Part shown: positions 24,533 to 33,911 of the stretch, piece by piece
Numbering within the stretch: the stretch's first letter is position 1
How the letters are laid out: each line of letters starts with the position of its first letter
Assembly (NCBI GenBank): GCA_947589325.1
Contig: CANQAM010000002.1
Location: 103,415 to 167,414, forward strand
Direction of reading: 5' to 3'
Source: an uncultured Bacteroidales bacterium
GTDB lineage: Bacteria; Bacteroidota; Bacteroidia; Bacteroidales; UBA11471
Length of the DNA: 64,000 nt
Program-made: the position numbers and the translations under genes
The notes under the pieces: generated by a model
The model's database searches: none
Seen by the model: the letters and a program-made list of their open reading frames with translations, nothing else
Told to the model about the DNA's origin: nothing

Positions 24533-24540
24533 CAAAGGTA
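24533..24540 (-). promoter_or_regulatory. -7 box for the SulP transporter
   Basis: TACCTTTG on the minus strand, 47 nt before the start codon. No clear -33. Confidence 0.45.
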
Positions 24541-24708
24541 ACGCTTTTTTCGGCACGATGTATCGCCGCCTTGCATATTTGGCGTAAAAAACACAAAAAG
24601 AGGGCGGCGCAATTTCCGAATGTGCCGTTTTTTTTACCAAGTTTCTTCTGTTTGCGATACCTTTTTGACGGAGAAAAATAGCGCAATGACATTTTTTAAG
24701 GGGAAAAA

Positions 24709-24740
24709 TTTGTTGGAAAATTGTTTAATTATTACATTTG
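24709..24740 (+). promoter_or_regulatory. Promoter of the large coiled-coil lipoprotein
   Basis: TTTG (24709-24712), 20 nt, TACATTTG (24733-24740): both Bacteroidota elements at the preferred spacing. Confidence 0.75.
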
Positions 24741-24827
24741 TCCGCAAATATGCTTTTCAATAATATATTACATTACCGTGTGCTAAGCCTTAAAAATACT
24801 GGAAATTCTCTTTATAAAACTTTGATT

Positions 24828-27773
24828 ATGAAAATGAAAAAATTGACTATCGGATTCTGTGCCGCTATGATTTTGTTGACAGGTGCGGTCATCACCGCTT
24901 GTCAGAGTGAAGAAGAAGGATTCGGCGGAAGTTCGTCTACCGAAGTAGCCGACCGCATCGCTTCGTTGGAATCGCAGGTTGCTTCGTTGCAGCAGAGCAT
25001 CTCCTCCCTGAAAGCGGCTTCCGAAGCCTCCGAATCGACGCTTCGCGAAGAATTGGAAGCGCAGAAAACCGCTCTCGAAACTGCGAAAGCGGAACTTCAA
25101 AAAGAAATCGATGCCATTACGAACGTTCCCGATTTTAGCGGTATGCTGGACCGTTTGGAAGCTCTTGAAAAAGAGAAAGCCGAGATTGAGGGCGACATTG
25201 CCGCTGCCAATGCCAAAATAGAGCTTTGCGAAACGGCTGTCGCCACCCTCAACGAATCGGTAGAAAATATACAGGCTCTCGTAGAGGGAAAAGTGGATAC
25301 CTCCGATTATAAAGATTTTGTGGCACAGACTAACCAAGGTATACAGGACAATGCCCAAGCACTTTCGGTATTGCAGGCTCTCTGCGCCGGATTCGAGGAA
25401 AAGGTAAAGACGTATATCGACAAAGCTGTCGGAGCCGTAACCTCACAACTCGGCAGTTATGTGCTTAAAGAAACATACACAGCTTTCTTAGAGGAATACG
25501 GACCGTTCAAAACCCAAATCGAAGCTGATGTGGCTGGCAATAAGGCGGAAATAGAAGCGTTGAGACATACAATCGAAGATTTGACTTCGACTTCCGGCGA
25601 TGTTGGCGATTTAGTAGGGGTGGAAGAACGTATTGTCGAATTGAATCGTCGTATCGATTCCTTGGTAGAGAACAGCCTTACTTTGGAAAAAGTACAAGAG
25701 CAGTTTGACAAAAGTAATGAAGATTTCTTGAACGGCGTGAACGGTATTATCGAAGACGCACTCGACGAAGGCGGTTTCATTACCGATGCCATAAACAAAA
25801 AAGCCGCAGAATTGCAGGCGGATTATCAGAAAAAAATCGATGAGCTTTCCGGACGTGTCGATACGCTCGAAGACCAAGTCGATGCGCTGTTGAAAAGCAT
25901 TCAGTCGCTGGTATATGTGCCCAAGACCGCCGACGGCAAGATACATATCGGGACGTCGTATATCGCCGAAATCGGAGCCCAAGACCCCGATGCCAAAATA
26001 GAAGTCACCTCTACGAAGAAACTCGAATACCGCATATCTCCCGCCAATTTGCGCGATGCCATGCTGTTATTGTATGAAGCAAAACCGGACGCATTCTCAT
26101 TTTGGCAGGAACACGTGTCGCGTGTAGAAACAAAGAGTATCGGCCTGCGCACCCTTGACGCCAATGCCGTTACGCGGGCAGGCGAACCGAGAGAAGGGCA
26201 TGACGGTCTGCACGAGTTCAATATCGTGAAAATCGAACGGGGCAATAGTGATGGTACGCTGTTGATAACCGTCGATAACGAACACGATTTCACCCACGAA
26301 GACCTTGCCGTGTCGCTCTGTATCCGCTATGAAGCGTCCGGTGTGCTGACCGAATACTCGTCGGCTTATACGCCGGTGGTGAGCGAGGGCAGCAACCTTA
26401 TCGACCGCTTCTATTTAGCGAAAAAAGATGAAAACGGCAACTATACGAAAGTGAGCCGCACCGACCGCATCGATTATACGCTGGTTTGGTCTGACCGTAT
26501 GCAGATAGAACTTATGGAGGGTTACGAGGTCGTTTACGACAACGGCGAAACGGTGATGTCGTTAGAAGATGCCAAAGCGAAATACGAATGGGATGCCGAA
26601 TTGACCGGCTCGGTAGTTCGTACGAATCCCATTACGGGGACGGAGGGGACACTCTCGCAGAGTTGTTATACTCTTACCAATAGCAATGAATTGAGTAAAC
26701 CCTTGAAATTTGCTTTGACGGATAACTGTACGATAGATAATCTTGGTGCGTCGTGGAATTCAAAATCTTATGGCGCACAGATTTCCAAGAAAGATGAAAA
26801 ACCGGTTACGATTGTTTCCGAGGTTCAGGTTTATGTTACAGTAGTTCCGGAAACATATAAGGTCAGCGCTGCCGTAACATGGAATCTCGGTAATTTTTAT
26901 CACGGGCTGGACAACGACTGGCAATCGGAAACTTCGGTCTATACGACATCTGAGGCACAATTTACCTATTCTAATAAGAATGGCGAAGATACTCCTGCCG
27001 GCAATCTTCCGAGCAATGTCTATAAGAGCCTTTTTGCCGACGGGCATACATGGACATTGACCGACCCCTGCGACAGTCTCAAAACAAATGGCAGCCTGAC
27101 GGTTACTTCCAAAGTAGTGGGTAAGGATTTGGCATTTAGCGTCAAAGGTTTCGTCTGGTGTGAAGACACGCACCATATCACGATGTCGCGTACCGGTAAC
27201 AATACGATCCCCACTTCCGGCGCAAAAAGCATCACGGTAACCGGAACGCTCGATTTCGTTGGACCTTCTGCCAATGATTTGAAAGTTTCGATAGGAGACA
27301 ACAACCCGATACTCATGCCCACCAAGGCCGACAGCAGCATATATAAAAGTAAGGGTAATGGTACTTCTTTCGCATTGCTCTATCTGGCGGCGGAAACGAC
27401 TTACTCTTTTATCCCGGCAGAAAAGGTTTTGCCATTGAATAAAAAATTCTTTTCTTCGGATATAATATTCTACACGGATTATACGAAAATCGATTTGTCA
27501 AATATCGAGTGTCAGAAACAGGAAGGTGGCGGAGAAGATTCTCCTCAAACGTTGAAATTGGAATACTATACGAAGACGGGTTCGCGCCCCATGCCCATTC
27601 TTCGTTCCATTAACGTGAAAAATGAGGAGGGTTCTAAAATCAGCGAGATTACGCAGGAAACCACTTATAAGACCGATAAACCGTTTAATATCGTACTCGG
27701 TAAGGGCGACGGCGGTCCTACCATTACGGTCGAGAGCGTAACGTTCAAGGTTGTGCCCGCTGCTACGGAATGA
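24828..27773 (+). CDS. Large surface lipoprotein with long N-terminal coiled coil
   Basis: A 981-residue lipoprotein from ATG 24828, chosen because it begins the signal peptide MKMKKLTIGF; an in-frame start at 24738 lies inside the promoter. The lipobox VITAC is followed by QSEEE, which fits the Bacteroidota lipoprotein export signal for surface display. Residues about 35-365 are heptad-rich coiled coil (repeated ASLESQVASLQQSISSL-like text), followed by beta-rich domains to the end. It lacks recognisable enzyme or carbohydrate-binding motifs. The rod-plus-beta-head plan suggests an adhesin or surface stalk, which is an inference. It is monocistronic, with a clear promoter and terminator. Confidence 0.8.
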   Translation: MKMKKLTIGFCAAMILLTGAVITACQSEEEGFGGSSSTEVADRIASLESQVASLQQSISSLKAASEASESTLREELEAQKTALETAKAELQKEIDAITNVPDFSGMLDRLEALEKEKAEIEGDIAAANAKIELCETAVATLNESVENIQALVEGKVDTSDYKDFVAQTNQGIQDNAQALSVLQALCAGFEEKVKTYIDKAVGAVTSQLGSYVLKETYTAFLEEYGPFKTQIEADVAGNKAEIEALRHTIEDLTSTSGDVGDLVGVEERIVELNRRIDSLVENSLTLEKVQEQFDKSNEDFLNGVNGIIEDALDEGGFITDAINKKAAELQADYQKKIDELSGRVDTLEDQVDALLKSIQSLVYVPKTADGKIHIGTSYIAEIGAQDPDAKIEVTSTKKLEYRISPANLRDAMLLLYEAKPDAFSFWQEHVSRVETKSIGLRTLDANAVTRAGEPREGHDGLHEFNIVKIERGNSDGTLLITVDNEHDFTHEDLAVSLCIRYEASGVLTEYSSAYTPVVSEGSNLIDRFYLAKKDENGNYTKVSRTDRIDYTLVWSDRMQIELMEGYEVVYDNGETVMSLEDAKAKYEWDAELTGSVVRTNPITGTEGTLSQSCYTLTNSNELSKPLKFALTDNCTIDNLGASWNSKSYGAQISKKDEKPVTIVSEVQVYVTVVPETYKVSAAVTWNLGNFYHGLDNDWQSETSVYTTSEAQFTYSNKNGEDTPAGNLPSNVYKSLFADGHTWTLTDPCDSLKTNGSLTVTSKVVGKDLAFSVKGFVWCEDTHHITMSRTGNNTIPTSGAKSITVTGTLDFVGPSANDLKVSIGDNNPILMPTKADSSIYKSKGNGTSFALLYLAAETTYSFIPAEKVLPLNKKFFSSDIIFYTDYTKIDLSNIECQKQEGGGEDSPQTLKLEYYTKTGSRPMPILRSINVKNEEGSKISEITQETTYKTDKPFNIVLGKGDGGPTITVESVTFKVVPAATE

Positions 27774-27826
27774 TAAGAGGGGAGTGAGGTGAAGCCCCTT
27801 CTTCACCCGCCTTTCTGTAACACCTC

Positions 27827-27860
27827 GGGCTGTACGGCAATCGCCGTACAGCCCTTTTTT
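27827..27860 (+). terminator. Terminator after the large lipoprotein
   Basis: A 12-bp perfect stem (27827-27838 with 27843-27854), a 4-nt loop and six T. Confidence 0.9.
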
Positions 27861-27971
27861 GTGCCGTCGATGCGGGCGCAGCCACGATGTTTTTGTCTGA
27901 TAAAAAGGTTTTCCCGCTTTCCGATTCGGAGAGCATTTTGCGAATAAACCAAAAAATTTTTAGCGGAAAGT

Positions 27972-28002
27972 TTTGTAAATTTGTTTTCTAAGATTACATT
28001 TG
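27972..28002 (+). promoter_or_regulatory. Promoter of the leucine-rich-repeat gene
   Basis: TTTG (27972-27975), 19 nt, TACATTTG (27995-28002). The -7 box is the same as that of the preceding lipoprotein gene. Confidence 0.75.
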
Positions 28003-28036
28003 TAGCGTATTTATTAACCAATTAAAATCAGACAAA

Positions 28037-29266
28037 ATGAAACGCACACTGTTTTTTATGTTGCTGTCCGCATGGCTGTCTGCCCCCGCCGCGTGGGCGT
28101 ATGACTTTGATGTAGACGGTATCTATTACAACATTACTTCGTCGGACGAAAAGACGGTCGAGGTTACGTCTAAATCTGATTTCGGAGGCTCCTATTCGGG
28201 CAAAGTAACCATTCCCGCAACAGTAAGGTATAATGGAACCCGATACAGTGTTACCGCTATCGGTGAGAGGGCTTTTTCCATTTGCGAGAATCTGACGTCG
28301 GTAACGATACCCAACAGCGTTACCTCTATCGGCAATCATGCTTTTGGCGACTGTTGCGACTTGAAGTCGGTAACGATACCCCAAAATGTTACGACTATCG
28401 GCGAGGGAGCTTTTTCTGCTTGCGATAATGATAATTTTACGGAAATAACTATACCTCAAAGTGTTACGTTTATCGGCGAGGGGGCTTTTGCTGCTTGTGA
28501 AAATTTGAAAAGTTTTATAGGGAAATTTGCGACAGAAGATCATCGGTGTCTTGTTGTAAAAGATACATTGGTGGCTTTTGCGCCGAAAGGATTGACCGAA
28601 TATGTCATACCCAATGGCATTATCGCTATTGGAGGGAGTGCTTTTGACGGTACGAATTTGACATCGGTAACGATACCTGAAAGTGTTACCGCTATTGGCG
28701 ATTATGCTTTTTGCGAATGTATTTTCTTGACATCGATAACGATAGGCGAGGGTGTTGCCACTATCGGTAATGGTGCTTTTAACTTTTGCGAGGAACTTAC
28801 ATCGCTAACGATACCCAATAGCGTTACATTTATCGGTGAAGATGCTTTTAGCTGGTGTCATGCTTTGACGTCGGTAACGATAGGCGAGGGCGTTACCACT
28901 ATCGGCGACGATGCTTTTTCCTTTTGCGAGAGCTTGACGTCGGTAACCGCTTATAATCCGATACTGGTGGATATTGGCACGTCTGTTTTCCGTGGTGTAG
29001 ATTGTGCCAACTGCAAACTTTACGTACCCAGAGGGTCGATAGAATTATATGAAGCCGCCGAAGGGTGGAGCAAGTTCGGAGAGATATTGTCGATAGACGA
29101 ATCCTCCGCCATTACAGAAACACGACAAGACAAAGCCGACGGACACATGACGGTATATAACCTGCAAGGCGTGCCGGTACTCGAAACGAACGATGCCGCC
29201 GACCTCCACAAGTTGTCTGCCGGCGCCTATATCGTGAACGGCAAGACGATGATAATTGCCCGATAG
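28037..29266 (+). CDS. BspA-type leucine-rich-repeat secreted protein with type IX sorting tail
   Basis: A 409-residue exported protein. A signal peptide (residues 1-21, ending AAWA) is followed by about ten LRR_5 repeats of roughly 23 residues between 65 and 325, each with LTSVTIPxSVTxIGxxAFxxC. The C-terminus (about 365-409) reads VYNLQGVPVLE...LSAGAYIVNGKTMII, which resembles the type A sorting domain that the type IX secretion system recognises and removes. The likely location is the cell surface or medium. BspA-like proteins bind fibronectin, fibrinogen or other bacteria in oral species; the ligand here is unknown. The nearby porG gene is consistent with an active type IX system. Confidence 0.85.
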   Translation: MKRTLFFMLLSAWLSAPAAWAYDFDVDGIYYNITSSDEKTVEVTSKSDFGGSYSGKVTIPATVRYNGTRYSVTAIGERAFSICENLTSVTIPNSVTSIGNHAFGDCCDLKSVTIPQNVTTIGEGAFSACDNDNFTEITIPQSVTFIGEGAFAACENLKSFIGKFATEDHRCLVVKDTLVAFAPKGLTEYVIPNGIIAIGGSAFDGTNLTSVTIPESVTAIGDYAFCECIFLTSITIGEGVATIGNGAFNFCEELTSLTIPNSVTFIGEDAFSWCHALTSVTIGEGVTTIGDDAFSFCESLTSVTAYNPILVDIGTSVFRGVDCANCKLYVPRGSIELYEAAEGWSKFGEILSIDESSAITETRQDKADGHMTVYNLQGVPVLETNDAADLHKLSAGAYIVNGKTMIIAR

Positions 29267-29333
29267 CACGAATATTACAGCGAAAGAGCATGGAATGAAA
29301 AGAGAATTTCCTGAATAAATAATCTTGGACGCG

Positions 29334-29362
29334 CCGCCCTGCCTCACGCAGGGCGGTTTTTT
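29334..29362 (+). terminator. Terminator after the leucine-rich-repeat gene
   Basis: A 9-bp GC stem (29334-29342 with 29348-29356), a 5-nt loop and six T. Confidence 0.85.
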
Positions 29363-29473
29363 ATACACGTTTGAAATGTCCGACTTCGCAGGTCGGACGG
29401 AGACACGCCAAGAAAGGGAAATTTCTTGTTCCGCCGCTTTTTATTTTCGTCAAAATAATCCATTTCAAGAATC

Positions 29474-29567
29474 CGATTTCTGCAAAATAAGATGATTTGC
29501 GAGTGCGATTTTTGCAAAATAAGATGATTCGCGAACATGATTTTTGCAAAATAAGATGATTATTCGG
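29474..29567 (+). repeat. Three 32-bp tandem repeats before the ATPase gene
   Basis: Units begin at 29474, 29506 and 29538; each contains TGCAAAATAAGATGATT, and the flanking bases vary. They end about 12 nt before the -7 box of the following gene, the usual place for operator or iteron sites. Confidence 0.85.
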
Positions 29568-29578
29568 ATTGTTTTTTA

Positions 29579-29586
29579 TATTTTTG
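29579..29586 (+). promoter_or_regulatory. -7 box for the AAA ATPase gene
   Basis: TATTTTTG, 19 nt before ATG 29606. No standard -33; the 32-bp repeats occupy that region, suggesting activator- or repressor-controlled expression. Confidence 0.45.
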
Positions 29587-29605
29587 TGCGGTAAAAAGAA
29601 TACTT

Positions 29606-30895
29606 ATGATAGATAAACGCACTCTTGAAATCGTCCTTTCCGAGCAAAAAGAGGAATTGATACGCAAAGCCCGAACCCGCCGATGCGCGAGAAAAGAGGA
29701 ATCGCTGGTGAATCTCGACAGCAATATGGCGCAAGTAGTCATAGGAATGCGTCGCAGCGGAAAATCCACGCTTTGTTTCAACGTATTGCATAATGCCGGA
29801 GTGAAATATGCGTATGTGAATTTCGATGACGAACGGTTCCTGAATCTGAAAACGGACGATCTCGATTCCGTACTCGAAACGTTGTATAAAATCAATGACG
29901 GGTCGTTTACGCACTTGTTTTTGGACGAAGTGCAGAACGTCGATGGTTGGCATCTGTTTGTCAATAGATTGCTTCGGCAAGGTTTGCGGGTGATAGTTAC
30001 CGGCTCCAATGCCAAGTTGCTCAGCAGCGAATTGGCGACTTATCTTACCGGTCGTCATACGGCTATCGAGTTGTTTCCGTTCTCTTTCGAGGAGTATTGC
30101 CGGTATAAAAATGTCGATACGACGATTCTTACTACGCAGGCAGAGGCTGTCCGCCGGGCAGCGTTCGATGATTATTTGAGACAGGGCGGTTTTCCGGAAT
30201 TGTTGCAAGGAGTAGATAAGCGGCAATATGTCAGTCAATTGATCGACGGAATACTTGCGCGGGATATTCGGCAACGTCATAATGTCCGCTATTTTGCTGC
30301 ATTCGAACGGTTGGCGTATCATTTGATGAATATCGCCCCGACGGTTCCGGATTCGGAAGATTTGACGAAAATTTTTGGCTTCAAGTCGCTCCAAACGACT
30401 CATAATTATATCAAATATCTGAAACAAGCCTATTTGTTTATCGGACTCAACAAGTATTCCCCCAAAAGCCGGCAGCGCGTAACGGGCGAAAAAATATATG
30501 CCGTCGATGTGGCGATTATGGATAATCGTCCCGATGCTTTTTGCGGAATCAGTCTCGGTTGGCGATTGGAAACAATCGTCTATGTGGAATTGCGCCGACG
30601 TGCAAAAGCGACGGGTTACGATGTGTATTATTATAAAAAAAACACGAGAGCCAAAGAGGTGGATTTCCTCCTTTGCAAAGGGAACAAGGTGTTGCAGATG
30701 TATCAGGTGGCGTATGACATATCTGCCGAGAAAACGCGGAAACGCGAGTTCGATTCGCTTGTTCAAGCCTCGAAGGCGACCCGCTGCACCGAATTGTATC
30801 TGATAACGGACTATGAACGCGGGACAGTTGAATATGACGGTGTTGCGATTCGCATTATTCCTGCTTATGAATGGCTGTTGGGTAGGGTAGATTGA
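29606..30895 (+). CDS. AAA ATPase with DUF4143/nuclease-like C-terminus
   Basis: A 429-residue ATPase of the AAA_14 plus DUF4143 type common in Bacteroidota. Walker A is GMRRSGKST (residues 47-55), Walker B LFLDEVQ (104-110), and a sensor segment VIVTGSNAKLLS follows. A winged-helix-like middle comes next. The C-terminal DUF4143 region contains KEVDFLL...VLQMYQVAYDIS, which resembles the D-(x)n-ExK core of PD-(D/E)XK nucleases. Cellular role unknown; DNA maintenance or mobile-element functions are often guessed for the family. The three repeats upstream could be its own target site. It lies alone between the leucine-rich-repeat gene and ispD. Confidence 0.85.
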   Translation: MIDKRTLEIVLSEQKEELIRKARTRRCARKEESLVNLDSNMAQVVIGMRRSGKSTLCFNVLHNAGVKYAYVNFDDERFLNLKTDDLDSVLETLYKINDGSFTHLFLDEVQNVDGWHLFVNRLLRQGLRVIVTGSNAKLLSSELATYLTGRHTAIELFPFSFEEYCRYKNVDTTILTTQAEAVRRAAFDDYLRQGGFPELLQGVDKRQYVSQLIDGILARDIRQRHNVRYFAAFERLAYHLMNIAPTVPDSEDLTKIFGFKSLQTTHNYIKYLKQAYLFIGLNKYSPKSRQRVTGEKIYAVDVAIMDNRPDAFCGISLGWRLETIVYVELRRRAKATGYDVYYYKKNTRAKEVDFLLCKGNKVLQMYQVAYDISAEKTRKREFDSLVQASKATRCTELYLITDYERGTVEYDGVAIRIIPAYEWLLGRVD

Positions 30896-30941
30896 TATTT
30901 TCCCGCAGGGAGGAAAGAATCGCGCTCTTTGGACGAAATGT

Positions 30942-30972
30942 TTTGAGGTGTACGGTTTTTGTTGTACTTTTG
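30942..30972 (+). promoter_or_regulatory. Promoter of ispD-recG
   Basis: TTTG (30942-30945), 19 nt, TACTTTTG (30965-30972); ATG follows 23 nt later. Confidence 0.75.
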
Positions 30973-30995
30973 TTTACGAAGAAAAAAATCTCGCT

Positions 30996-31670
30996 ATGGA
31001 AAAGTGCGTCATCGTGGTGGCCGGCGGCAAGGGTCTGCGTATGGGGAGCGACGTGCCGAAACAGTTTCTCCCGATAGGCGGGCGTCCCGTGCTTATGCGC
31101 ACGTTGGAGGCGTTTTACCGCTACGACCCGCAGATGCTTCTCGTGCTGGCGCTGCCCGACAGCCATAAGGCGTATTGGCAGGCGTTGTGCGGACAGTATG
31201 CTTTTGCGCTGCCGCATCGGGTCGTTTCGGGCGGTGCTGCGCGCTTCCATTCCGTGCGGAACGGGTTGCAGGCGGTGCCCGACGAGGTGCGCCTCATAGC
31301 CGTACACGACGGAGTGCGTCCCTTTGTGTCGCACCGGCTGCTTGCCGACACTTTTGCCACTGCCGAGCGGTACGGAGCGGCGCTGCCGGCTCTGCCCGTC
31401 GTCGAGTCGCTGCGGCGCGTTGCCGCCGACGGCAGCAGCATCGCCGTGCCCCGAAGCGAATATTACAGCGTGCAGACGCCCCAGATATTCCGTGCGGAGA
31501 TTCTCCGAAAAGCCTACGAACAGCCATATAACGACGACTTCACCGACGACGCTTCGGTAGTGGAGCGCGCCGGATATGCCGTTGCATTGGTCGAGGGCGA
31601 CGGCGATAACGTGAAAATCACGACACCCCGCGATTTGCGGTTTGCCGAAATACGCTGTGCCGATGAGTGA
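30996..31670 (+). CDS. ispD: 2-C-methyl-D-erythritol 4-phosphate cytidylyltransferase
   Basis: A 224-residue enzyme of the non-mevalonate isoprenoid pathway. It joins CTP and methylerythritol phosphate to make CDP-methylerythritol. The nucleotide-binding loop AGGKGLRMGSDVPKQFLPI opens the protein (residues 8-26), followed by HDGVRPFVS near 108 and QTPQIFR...FTDDASVVE near 165-190, all standard. The start is the ATG at 30996; the upstream in-frame ATG at 30948 lies within the promoter. It overlaps recG by 8 nt. Confidence 0.93.
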   Translation: MEKCVIVVAGGKGLRMGSDVPKQFLPIGGRPVLMRTLEAFYRYDPQMLLVLALPDSHKAYWQALCGQYAFALPHRVVSGGAARFHSVRNGLQAVPDEVRLIAVHDGVRPFVSHRLLADTFATAERYGAALPALPVVESLRRVAADGSSIAVPRSEYYSVQTPQIFRAEILRKAYEQPYNDDFTDDASVVERAGYAVALVEGDGDNVKITTPRDLRFAEIRCADE

Positions 31671-33759
31671 ACTGTCGATGAAGGACATCAAGTTTCTGCC
31701 CGGTGTCGGTCCGAAGCGGGCGGAGCTTTTTAAGAAGGAGCTGAACATCTGTTCCTACGAGGACTTGCTGTACTATTACCCCTACAAATACATCGACCGC
31801 ACACACACCTACACCATTTGCGAAATCAACGGCACGATGCCTTACATACAGCTGCGGGGGAAAATCGTGTGCTACGAGATGCAGGGCGACGGGCACAAAC
31901 GCCGCCTGACGGCGACTTTCTCCGACGGAACGGGAAGCATAGAGTTGGTATGGTTCAAGGGGGTGAAGTATATACAAGACCGCTATAAAACAGGGGTGGA
32001 ATACACGCTTTTCGGGCGCCCGACGCTGTTCGGCAGCCGGCTGAACATCGCCCACCCCGAGATAGACCCTGTCGATACGGACATCGACGGAAATGCCGGT
32101 TTGCAGCCTTACTATACGACGACGGAGAAAATGCGCTCACACTTTCTCAATTCCAAAGCGGTGCAGAAAATCATTTCCGCGCTGTGGAAAAACATTCCGC
32201 GCCAACTGCCCGAGACGCTGCCTGCCGCCGTCATTGCGCGGGCGCACGTCATCTATCTGAGCGATGCTCTCTACCACATACATTTCCCCGCCTCGCCCGA
32301 CTTGCTGCGTAAAGCGCAATTCCGCCTCAAATTCGAGGAACTGTTTTATTTGCAGCTCAATATCCTGCGCTATACGCGGCAGCGTATGCGCCGGCTGGGC
32401 GGATTTCCGTTTCATACCATCGGAAAGTATTTCAACCGCTTCTACAACGAGCTGCTGCCGTTTGAACTGACCGGCGCGCAGAAGCGCGTGCTCAAAGAGA
32501 TTCGCGCCGACGTGGGCAGCGGCCGCCAGATGAACCGCCTTTTGCAAGGCGACGTGGGCAGCGGCAAAACCCTCGTTTCGCTCATGGCGATGCTCATGGC
32601 GGTGGACAACGGTTATCAGGCGTGCATGATGGCGCCTACCGAAATATTGGCGCAGCAACACTACGAAACGCTGCGCCCGTTGGTCGAGCCGTTGGGGCTG
32701 CGCATCGAGCTGCTCACCGGCTCCACCCGCAAGAAGGAGCGCGACGCCATACACGAAGGGTTGGTTTCGGGCGCGGTGCATATCATCATCGGTACGCACG
32801 CGCTTATCGAAGATACGGTGATGTTCAACAATTTGGGATTCGTCGTCATCGACGAGCAGCACCGTTTCGGCGTGGAGCAGCGTTCGCGCCTGTGGCGCAA
32901 GAACGACCGTCCGCCCCATGTGTTGGTAATGACGGCGACCCCTATTCCCCGCACGCTGGCGATGACCGTCTATGGCGACCTCGATGTTTCGGTCATCGAC
33001 GAGCTGCCGCCCGGACGCAAGCCGGTTACCACCCTGCACCGATTCGACAACCGCCGCGCCGACCTCTATGCCGCCATTCGCCGGCAGATAGAGCAGGGAC
33101 GGCAGATTTACATCGTCTATCCGCTCATACAGGAGAGCGAGAAAATGGATTTGAAAAATCTCGAAGAGGGTTTTGAACAGATTAAAGAGGTGTTCCCCGA
33201 ATACACCGTGTGCATGGTGCACGGCAAGATGAAACCTGCCGAGAAAGAAGCCGAGATGCAGCGGTTCGTCTCCGGCGAAGCCCACATCATGGTGGCGACG
33301 ACCGTCATCGAGGTGGGAGTGAACGTGCCCAATGCCACCGTGATGGTTATCGAAAACGCCGAACGCTTCGGGCTTTCCCAACTGCACCAGCTGCGGGGTC
33401 GGGTGGGGCGCGGCGCCGAGCAGTCGTATTGCATACTCGTAACGTCGCACAAACTTTCGGACGATACCCGCAAGCGCATCGAAATCATGACGCGCACCAA
33501 CGACGGATTTGAAATCTCGGAAGCCGACTTGCAGCTGCGCGGTCCGGGCGACATGGAGGGTACGCAGCAGAGCGGCATCGCATTCGACCTGCACATCGCC
33601 AACCTCGCCAAAGACGGGCAGATATTGCAGCTTGCCCGCGACATCGCCGGCGAAGTGCTCGACGACGACCCCGACCTTGCCAAGAACGAAAATTACGTCC
33701 TTGCCCGACGCCTGCAAGAGCTGTTCCGCAAGAAAGTCGATTTCAGCCTTATCAGTTGA
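31663..33759 (+). CDS. recG: ATP-dependent DNA helicase RecG
   Basis: A 698-residue branch-migration helicase that reverses stalled replication forks. The N-terminal wedge/OB domain (with IQLRGKIVCYEMQGDGHKR near 50-70) is followed by the two helicase domains. Walker A is GDVGSGKT (about 296-303), motif II DEQH (about 396-399), then VMTATPIPRTLA and the motif VI region HQLRGRVGRGAEQSYC. The C-terminal TRG region (RGPGDMEGTQQSG) is present. The ATG at 31663 sits inside the ispD stop region, which supports translational coupling. Length is normal for RecG. Confidence 0.95.
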   Translation: MSELSMKDIKFLPGVGPKRAELFKKELNICSYEDLLYYYPYKYIDRTHTYTICEINGTMPYIQLRGKIVCYEMQGDGHKRRLTATFSDGTGSIELVWFKGVKYIQDRYKTGVEYTLFGRPTLFGSRLNIAHPEIDPVDTDIDGNAGLQPYYTTTEKMRSHFLNSKAVQKIISALWKNIPRQLPETLPAAVIARAHVIYLSDALYHIHFPASPDLLRKAQFRLKFEELFYLQLNILRYTRQRMRRLGGFPFHTIGKYFNRFYNELLPFELTGAQKRVLKEIRADVGSGRQMNRLLQGDVGSGKTLVSLMAMLMAVDNGYQACMMAPTEILAQQHYETLRPLVEPLGLRIELLTGSTRKKERDAIHEGLVSGAVHIIIGTHALIEDTVMFNNLGFVVIDEQHRFGVEQRSRLWRKNDRPPHVLVMTATPIPRTLAMTVYGDLDVSVIDELPPGRKPVTTLHRFDNRRADLYAAIRRQIEQGRQIYIVYPLIQESEKMDLKNLEEGFEQIKEVFPEYTVCMVHGKMKPAEKEAEMQRFVSGEAHIMVATTVIEVGVNVPNATVMVIENAERFGLSQLHQLRGRVGRGAEQSYCILVTSHKLSDDTRKRIEIMTRTNDGFEISEADLQLRGPGDMEGTQQSGIAFDLHIANLAKDGQILQLARDIAGEVLDDDPDLAKNENYVLARRLQELFRKKVDFSLIS

Positions 33760-33882
33760 GCGGTGAAAACAGCCCTGCCATTGTCGTTGCACCGGCTCCG
33801 GAAACCGCGCGCGGTTTTCCGAAAAAACGGAGTTTGCCGACAAAAATCAAGCGGCGAGTGTGATTTTCTCTCAAATTTTGCC

Positions 33883-33890
33883 TATTTTTG
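33883..33890 (+). promoter_or_regulatory. -7 box for the asparaginase gene
   Basis: TATTTTTG, 21 nt before ATG 33912. A TTG at 33888 would lie within the box, which rules it out as the start. Confidence 0.5.
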
Positions 33891-33911
33891 TGGCAAAAAT
33901 CAAGATGCGGT

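Larger units (their letters stand above)
24486..24827. other. Divergent intergenic region, SulP gene and large lipoprotein gene
   Basis: 342 nt without a supported gene. It contains a minus-strand -7 box TACCTTTG (24533-24540) for the transporter and a full plus-strand promoter (24709-24740) for the lipoprotein, whose leader is about 80 nt. Confidence 0.7.

Noticed and set aside
24738-24827. N-terminal extension of the large lipoprotein from the ATG at 24738
   Set aside because: It would place the start inside the promoter and push the lipoprotein signal peptide 30 residues inward; ATG 24828 opens a normal signal peptide.
29474-29567. CRISPR array
   Set aside because: Only three units, no unique spacers between identical repeats (the whole 32 bp repeats with drift) and no cas genes.
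32137-33843. Minus-strand open frame of over 560 codons opposite recG
   Set aside because: Shadow of recG; the plus-strand gene has all helicase motifs.
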